Shown: piece by piece, positions 58,171-64,000 of the stretch
How positions within the stretch are numbered: the first letter of the stretch is position 1
Layout: every line of letters starts with the position of its first letter
Assembly: GCA_014529385.2 (NCBI GenBank)
Contig: CM043965.1
Coordinates: forward strand, 19,264,412-19,328,411
Origin: Adiantum capillus-veneris
Taxonomy: Eukaryota > Streptophyta > Polypodiopsida > Polypodiales > Pteridaceae
Direction of reading: 5' to 3'
DNA: 64,000 bases
Program-made: the position numbers and the translations under genes
Notes under the pieces: generated by a model
Told to the model about the DNA's origin: nothing
The model's database searches: none
Seen by the model: only the letters and a program-made list of their open reading frames with translations

Positions 58171-58394
58171 CACTAACTGTCTGTACAAAAAAGAGACACA
58201 GAAGCGTGTTTGTGTCTCACAAAGCATATATATGAAATCTCGTCCACTAATGACTAGGCGTCGCAACCTGCACATAGGACAACTCACAAAATTAGTATTG
58301 ATATTACTTCACATATAATGACTTAATTAAATCAACTCACACATATTAACGTCTCACCTCAAGCGATCAGCGAGACTGTAAGGCCTCCCAGTCT

Positions 58395-58780
58395 ATAGGC
58401 TCTCTTGAAGCTTCAAGATCATTCAGTACTTCATAGATACCTCTGCGATATCCATATGACTCCTCCTCGCGTGTCGGAGCTCGATGCATCGCAAGATTCT
58501 GCGTTTATACAAAAATCAAAGTAATAAGAATACATGATTCATCGCGTTTTAAAAAACACCATAGTTAAGATTGGATTAGAAACTCACAAACTCATAGCGA
58601 AAGGTGTCGAAGCCTCCGCTGCCAAGATGAGATGTCCCCCTAGTCATCTGTCGTACCTGCGTGGCCTCACGCTGCTGTCTAAACCGCGTGGCCGCTGTCC
58701 GCTCATCCTCCCTGATCTACAGCCACGTCTCGTGTGGGATGCCCGAAGGCTTCGGCGAGCCGGTCCTGAAACCTGTTTAA
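58395..58780 (-). pseudogene. Possible C-terminal CACTA transposase exons
   Basis: Minus-strand frame 58780-58565 reads FRTGSPKPSGIPHETW, a TAG, then TRFRQQREATQVRQMTRG and TSHLGSGGF. It ends at a GTGAGT donor. The Arg/Gln run followed by T.GS..F resembles the Ptta/En/Spm transposase domain. A further exon candidate (58500-58380) has EEESYGYRRGIYEVLNDLEA. Assignment is tentative. Confidence 0.4.
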
Positions 58781-58786
58781 GCCACA

Positions 58787-59065
58787 TTAAATTAAAAAGC
58801 TCTTCGAGCACATCACCGTTGCAATCGGAAAATCTCTTTTGTAAATTACGTACCTAAATAAAGCAGTGACGCTTGCATATGACCACCCGTACACTGATTG
58901 AAGATTCAAAAACGCCCGACAAGTACGAAGCACATATATTTTGGCGCCTTCATAGATTGGTTGACGTGCCAACTTCCTCAACATGTCTTCAGGACATAGG
59001 TGCACGGCTTCTGGTGCTGCTTCGTTCGCGTTCTCCTCGCTTGTCTGGAAGAAGGCATCCAGCAT
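58787..59065 (-). pseudogene. CACTA transposase fragment (TNP2-like N-terminal region)
   Basis: PIYEGAKIYVLRTCRAFLNL followed by YGWSYASVTALFRYV and DFPIATVMCSKSFLI. The order Y.G.K...L..(F)L..L....GWS..S...L...L....P..... matches the region after the first exon of plant TNP2-like transposases. It lies downstream of 59139-59369 on the same strand. Confidence 0.6.
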
Positions 59066-59138
59066 CTACTCCATGCCGTCATCTTCTGTCTGTAAGCCCT
59101 TTTGTGCTTCCATCCGTGGCTCTATATTGGTCGGACCT

Positions 59139-59369
59139 TCACGCATAATCTTTTTTCTCTCTCTCTCTCTCAGATGTAGGTGCTATGTTGCGGAAATCAA
59201 TGTCCGTTCCGTAGGAGTCGTATCGCAGATTCTGTACGGTTTCTCTAGAAAACTCTCCGTACTTGTGCACATGCTCATTACATATCCTACGCTTGCGCAG
59301 GATTTGATACTTGCAGAGCGTGCACGAGCATGCAATCTTTTCCTCCATGTTAGTTGATGACGTTGTCAT
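59139..59369 (-). pseudogene. CACTA transposase N-terminal fragment
   Basis: Met 59369 starts a frame with KIACSCTLCKYQILRKRRIC and NEHVHKYGEF. A C.C..C......R......H....GF segment is the usual start of plant CACTA transposases (ACPCRKC type). It ends in a CT run at 59155-59172. Confidence 0.55.
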
Positions 59370-59390
59370 CTACAATGATTATGAATGTTG

Positions 59391-60100
<710 letters not shown>

Positions 60101-60502
60101 CCTATCTCTCTAATGATCGAACGAGCGACTGATCTAGGGAGATCTAGACGCCCACGACTGCGGAGGACTACACAACATTGACAGAGGCTGCATCAGAGGA
60201 TCTAGCTAGGTCACTTTGGCTCGACATGCACAACGCCCGGTCAGAGTACTGACCATGGAGGAGATCTACCTATCCCAACTAGCTCGTTTAGCCATTTAGT
60301 CCACACCCAGCAGTTTAGGATTCCATAATATTTTATTTTGTCATCTTCTTACTCTGACTTTGTATCAGATCCATCACATTGTAACTTTCTTGTCTCATGT
60401 CTCATAGGTCACTTTGGCCTTTCGAAGACGTTAATATAACATTTCATTTCATTTCTCTCTTTAATTTTTTTTTCCTTAATTTTAATTTCCTAAGCATACA
60501 TT

Positions 60503-60507
<5 letters not shown>

Positions 60508-60559
<52 letters not shown>

Positions 60560-60581
60560 ATTACCTACACACACACACACA

Positions 60582-60665
<84 letters not shown>

Positions 60666-60686
60666 TACACACACACACACACACAC

Positions 60687-60758
<72 letters not shown>

Positions 60759-60786
60759 TACACACACACACACACACGATGTAGAG

Positions 60787-60830
<44 letters not shown>

Positions 60831-60838
60831 GGGGGTTG
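60508..60838. repeat. Alternating (CT)n, (CA)n, (GA)n and poly(G) microsatellites inside CACTA
   Basis: CT runs at 60508-60556, 60584-60660 and 60692-60754, each followed by a short (AC)n (60567-60581, 60666-60687, 60760-60777), then GA at 60788-60820 and G at 60821-60834. The CT-tttcctacacacac unit recurs three times. Confidence 0.93.
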
Positions 60839-61488
60839 GGGAGGGTGGAAATGGACATAATACCTGCGCAGCAGGTTTCGGCCAAGATCCGAGCAGGCGA
60901 AAATGGCCCCTGCACGCGGGTTTCGCTTTTTCCCCCCAAATGTTTGGCATCGATATACACGTCGATATAAGTGTCGCAATACGCGTGGCAAATAAAGCCT
61001 TTCCACGCATATATCGACGCACACTGCGACGTGTATAGCGACGCACGCTAATGACATCGATATACACGTGGAAAAGCATGGCCGTCGATATATACGCGTC
61101 GATATCTTCATTTAGTGTTATAGTGTATGAGATCATCTTGGGACGACCATTCATGCGACAACTAAAGATGGTCCAAGATTGGGGTTATGACCACATATAC
61201 CTCAGACATGGAGAAACGACAACTAAAATACACCTGAAAGACCATAGTTACAAAGATGTCAACTAAAAACCTGTGGAAGAGTTTGATTCGGGTACAGTAG
61301 CAGGATCAGAACTACTAGCATGGTTAGGGCAACCAAAAGAGCTATGGATGTGCGGAGCTTCACATTGTGGTAGCTTAAGAAGATAGGACTGCGTCTTAGA
61401 AAGAGCAATTGAGGACAAGGAGTATATTCTGTAACCTTTCCCTAAAGATGCCTTGGAACCTCTAGAATAGGAACACATAGTAGCAACA

Positions 61489-62283
61489 TTGGATGTCTGT
61501 ACCATTACCGACAGTCCAACAACAAAATTTTGTGATAAGGATGGCTATGATGTGTTACCCTATTACATGGTAAGCCTTATACCAGAAAAAGAGACGGTAG
61601 AACCCCCAGAACAAGAAGAGTTTTACAACTCCTCTGAACAATTGGAAGTAAATGATGATGCAAATAATGAGTGTTCAGACACCTCAAGTGAGCGTGGAAA
61701 TGAAGCTGAGAATATCAAGTTTTATGATTTTGCTAATCAACACCCTAGACGCCAAGAACGCTATAGGAGAAAACGAGCAGGGACCAAAGCGAGAGAGAAC
61801 TTGATGCCCAGGATAAAAGGTAAAACTCACTATTTGATGCTTGTAAAAGCAGAGGATTGTGTAAAAGATCAAATATCAAGAAAATTCTCAAAAAATCGAA
61901 TAGAATGAACGCGAGAGGAAATAAAACAGGTACAAAAAGCTAAAACCGAAACAAAATCACAAAAATATAAAAAATCAAAAAGAGAAACAACAAAAGACCA
62001 AGAGTGGACCAAACTGGAGCGTAAACAGAAATACCAAGAACTGAAACGGCCTTTGAGAGAGATATGGACTACTGAAGAAGATAGTGATGGAAAAAGGGAG
62101 TCAGAAAAGGAGAACATGAACGTACCATCACACTATCGGAAATTTACTATTCAGAACAGAAAGATCATCATGACACCTCCAGTCAGGGACAGGACCAACC
62201 AAGAATCTTACGATGGGCCTGAAAATGCAAAACAGATAGACCTTGCAGAACCAAGTGAAAAGCCTCAGCCGGTCTATATATAG
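61489..62283 (+). pseudogene. Linker between protease and RT of element 4
   Basis: Frame 61489-61908 has an acidic stretch and a basic one (RRQERYRRKRAGTKAREN). It is followed after TGA by a very Lys/Glu-rich region and 62053-62283 (TPPVRDRTNQES). It looks like a low-complexity spacer of the polyprotein. No known domain. Confidence 0.5.
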
Positions 62284-62585
62284 CTAATGATTTAGAGCCT
62301 GAGGAGGAAGCACAGCTAACAAAACTTCTTAAGAAGTATAAAGATGTGTTCGCTTGGTCCTATAAAGACCTGAAAGGAGTTGATCCATTGATATGCCAAC
62401 ATACAATTCCTTTAAAATCGGATGCAAAACCTAGCAAACAACGTCCTTATACATATAATGACACATTTGCTAAACGAATCAAAGAAGAGATTGATAAACT
62501 AATGGAAGCTGAATTCATCTATGAAATCGAACATACAGATTGGGTGTCACCCATTGTGGTAGTTCCCAAAAATAATGGAAAACTG
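62284..62585 (+). pseudogene. N-terminal part of RT of element 4, truncated
   Basis: After a shift near 62283 the frame reads EEEAQLTKLLKKYKDVFAW, then DLKGVDPLICQHTIPL, KRIKEEIDKLMEAEFIYEIE and WVSPIVVVPKNNGKL. These are the entry and finger strands of Ty3 RT. It stops matching at NNGKL (about 62585). The catalytic palm, RNase H and integrase are absent from the window. Confidence 0.88.
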
Positions 62586-62765
62586 CACGTTCTGGCGCAT
62601 TTGATTGAAAGCATCCCTGAAGTATACCATCTGGATATGGTAAATACAGCAGCAAGCATAGCGCTCCTTTAATTTTCGAACAAAGAATGGCTTGAGTGTC
62701 TCAAAGGACCTAAGTGACAACTCCACCGCAGGATACGTGCTTTTGAATCTTCTGTAGAACTCCAT
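62586..62765 (-). pseudogene. Exon of an unknown transposon-like gene
   Basis: The minus-strand frame (62765-62547) has MEFYRRFKSTYPAVELSLRS, FETLKPFFVRK and ERYACCCIYHIQM, followed by RDAFNQMRQ. The FE.L.P.FVR......CCC.YH sequence looks like a conserved Cys-rich region of a repeated gene family, but I cannot name it with confidence. Homology ends at the RT junction. Upstream on the minus strand lies a GTACCAAA array like the intron at 47-49 kb. Confidence 0.45.
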
Positions 62766-62799
62766 GACCTATATACAAAATTTGATCCACATTAGAGCT

Positions 62800-63990
62800 C
62801 AGAATATTACTATAAAACAGCAAAGCACCAAAGTAGTTTACAGTACCAAAATTAACAATGTAAACCACCAACTCGTTCTAAAATACCAAATTTGGCACTG
62901 TATTGCCAAATTTTAGGCTATAGTACCAAATTAAGTGCAGAAAAGCACCAAACTAGATTGATAGTACCAAACTGGATTCATAGTACCAAAGTGGGTACAT
63001 TTTTGTACATTGCATAGAACCAGCCTGTATTCATAGGACCAAGCAGGGTCCATAGTACTAGATTATGTACATTGCATAGTACCAACCGAATCCATAGTAC
63101 AAAACAGGGTCCCTACTACCAAATTCTGTACATTGTATGGTTACCAGCCTGAATTCAGAGTACCAAATAGGATCCCTAGTACCAAGTTTTGTACATTGTA
63201 TGGTATTAGCCTGAGTTCATAGTACCAAGCAGGATCTCTAGTACCAAATTCTGTACGTTGCATGGTACTAGCCTGAATTCATAGTACCAAACCTAGTACC
63301 AAACAGGATCCCTAATACCAAATTCTATACATTGCATGGTACCAACCTGAATTCATAGTACCAAGCATGATCCCCAGTACCAAATTCTCTACATTGCATG
63401 ATACCAGCCTAAATTCATAGTACCCAAAAGTATCATTAGTACCAAATACTGTACATTGCATAGTACTAGCTTGAATTCATAGTACCAAAAAGGATCCCTA
63501 GTACCAAATCCTGTACATTGCATAGTACTAGCTTGAATTCATAGTACCAAAAAGGATCCCTAGTACCAAATCCTGTACATTGCATAGTACTAGCTTGAAT
63601 TCATAGTACCAAAAAGGATCCCTAGTACCAAATCCTGTACATTGCGTAGTACCAGCCTGAATTCATAGTATCAAACAGTATCCCTAGTACCAAATTCTGT
63701 ACATTGCATAGTACCAGCCTAAATTCATAGTATCAAACAGGATCCCTAGTGCCAAAGTGGGTACATGTCTGTACCCTGCTAGTACCAATTTGGAAACCTA
63801 GTACCAATTTGGGTACTTTTTTGTATACTGCAAAGCTACAAAATGGATCCATAGTTCCAAAATAACAACTTTCCAAATAAAAAAAATACCTAATTGGGAC
63901 TGTGCATCTTTACTTTGGAGCATTTCTACCAAACAATGGTACTATGCATCTGTTTGGTACTATTCAGAATCTAGAGAAGCTTCAAATTGG
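62800..63990 (-). repeat. GTACCAAA array (reverse complement of TTTGGTAC)
   Basis: Dozens of GTACCAAA or close variants on the plus strand fill the rest of the window. Read on the minus strand, in the direction of the exon at 62765, they are TTTGGTAC, as in the intron at 47428-49171. It is probably an intron of a related gene. Confidence 0.85.
63012..63775. repeat. About 62-bp minisatellite, about 12 units
   Basis: Unit: agtaccagcctgaattcat, agtaccaaacaggatcccta, gtaccaaattctgtacattg cat. Three neighbouring units (63463-63650) are nearly identical, while the outer ones are diverged. One unit (near 63290) carries a small internal duplication. Confidence 0.88.
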
Positions 63991-64000
63991 GTACTACTGA

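Noticed and set aside
63012-63775. CRISPR-like array
   Set aside because: Regular 62-bp period, but units are repeated throughout with no unique spacers; it is a eukaryotic minisatellite.

Overview
This window looks like repeat-rich nuclear DNA from a plant. It holds LTR retrotransposons of both Ty3/gypsy and Ty1/copia type, a plant-style CACTA DNA transposon, a decayed SWIM-finger transposase gene, a processed copy of a nuclear poly(A) polymerase mRNA, and an unusual density of long (CT)n/(GA)n microsatellites. I see no bacterial gene organisation, rRNA, tRNA or CRISPR. Some Ty3 elements resemble fungal ones and much of the sequence is low-complexity, so a seed-free plant (fern, lycophyte or moss-like) is my best guess; that assignment is inference. 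I found no clearly intact host gene. Almost everything is a mobile element or its wreckage.

Layout. 0.1-2.5 kb: two families of hairpin-containing tandem repeats that share the core ACCAAGCGAATA. 3.37-4.19 kb: a solo copia-type LTR with a perfect 5-bp target duplication, inserted at the end of an unrecognised decayed minus-strand coding region (4.2-5.4 kb). 5.7-6.5 kb: copia RT and coiled-coil remnants. 6.5-14.6 kb (element 1) and 16.75-24.7 kb (element 2): two related minus-strand Ty3-type elements, head to tail, each with gag, DHG-type protease, RT and RNase H-integrase, and each missing the outer part of the LTR facing the other. Element 2 sits inside element 3 (24.7-27.0 kb), which has a protease-like domain downstream of integrase in one reading frame. 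28.4-33.2 kb: tandem repeats, RT and integrase scraps, the poly(A) polymerase retropseudogene and a microsatellite field.

33.3-45.0 kb: a minus-strand transposase gene with a C-terminal SWIM zinc finger, split by a plus-strand chromovirus (34.37-42.68 kb; LTRs of only 157 and 152 bp, tRNA-iMet primer site, chromodomain). The chromovirus is itself split in gag by a 2.6-kb TG...CA insertion with a 5-bp target duplication. 45.8-50.2 kb: a decayed plus-strand multi-exon gene with coiled coil, RING-H2-like finger and acidic tail; one intron is a 1.7-kb array of the motif TTTGGTACT. 50.5-62.6 kb: a plus-strand Ty3 element (element 4) with LTR, Asp-type primer site, a leader carrying palindromes, gag, protease and the beginning of RT. 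Its protease is split by a 3.65-kb CACTA transposon with a TAT duplication. 62.6-64.0 kb: the RT is cut off and joined to a minus-strand exon followed by a GTACCAAA array, the reverse complement of the motif in the 47-49 kb intron.

Relative history. The insertions give a nesting order: chromovirus after SWIM transposon; 2.6-kb insertion after chromovirus; element 2 after element 3; CACTA after element 4. Many nonsense codons in the elements are TAG or TGA at sites where CAG, CGA or TGG is expected, as methyl-cytosine deamination would give.
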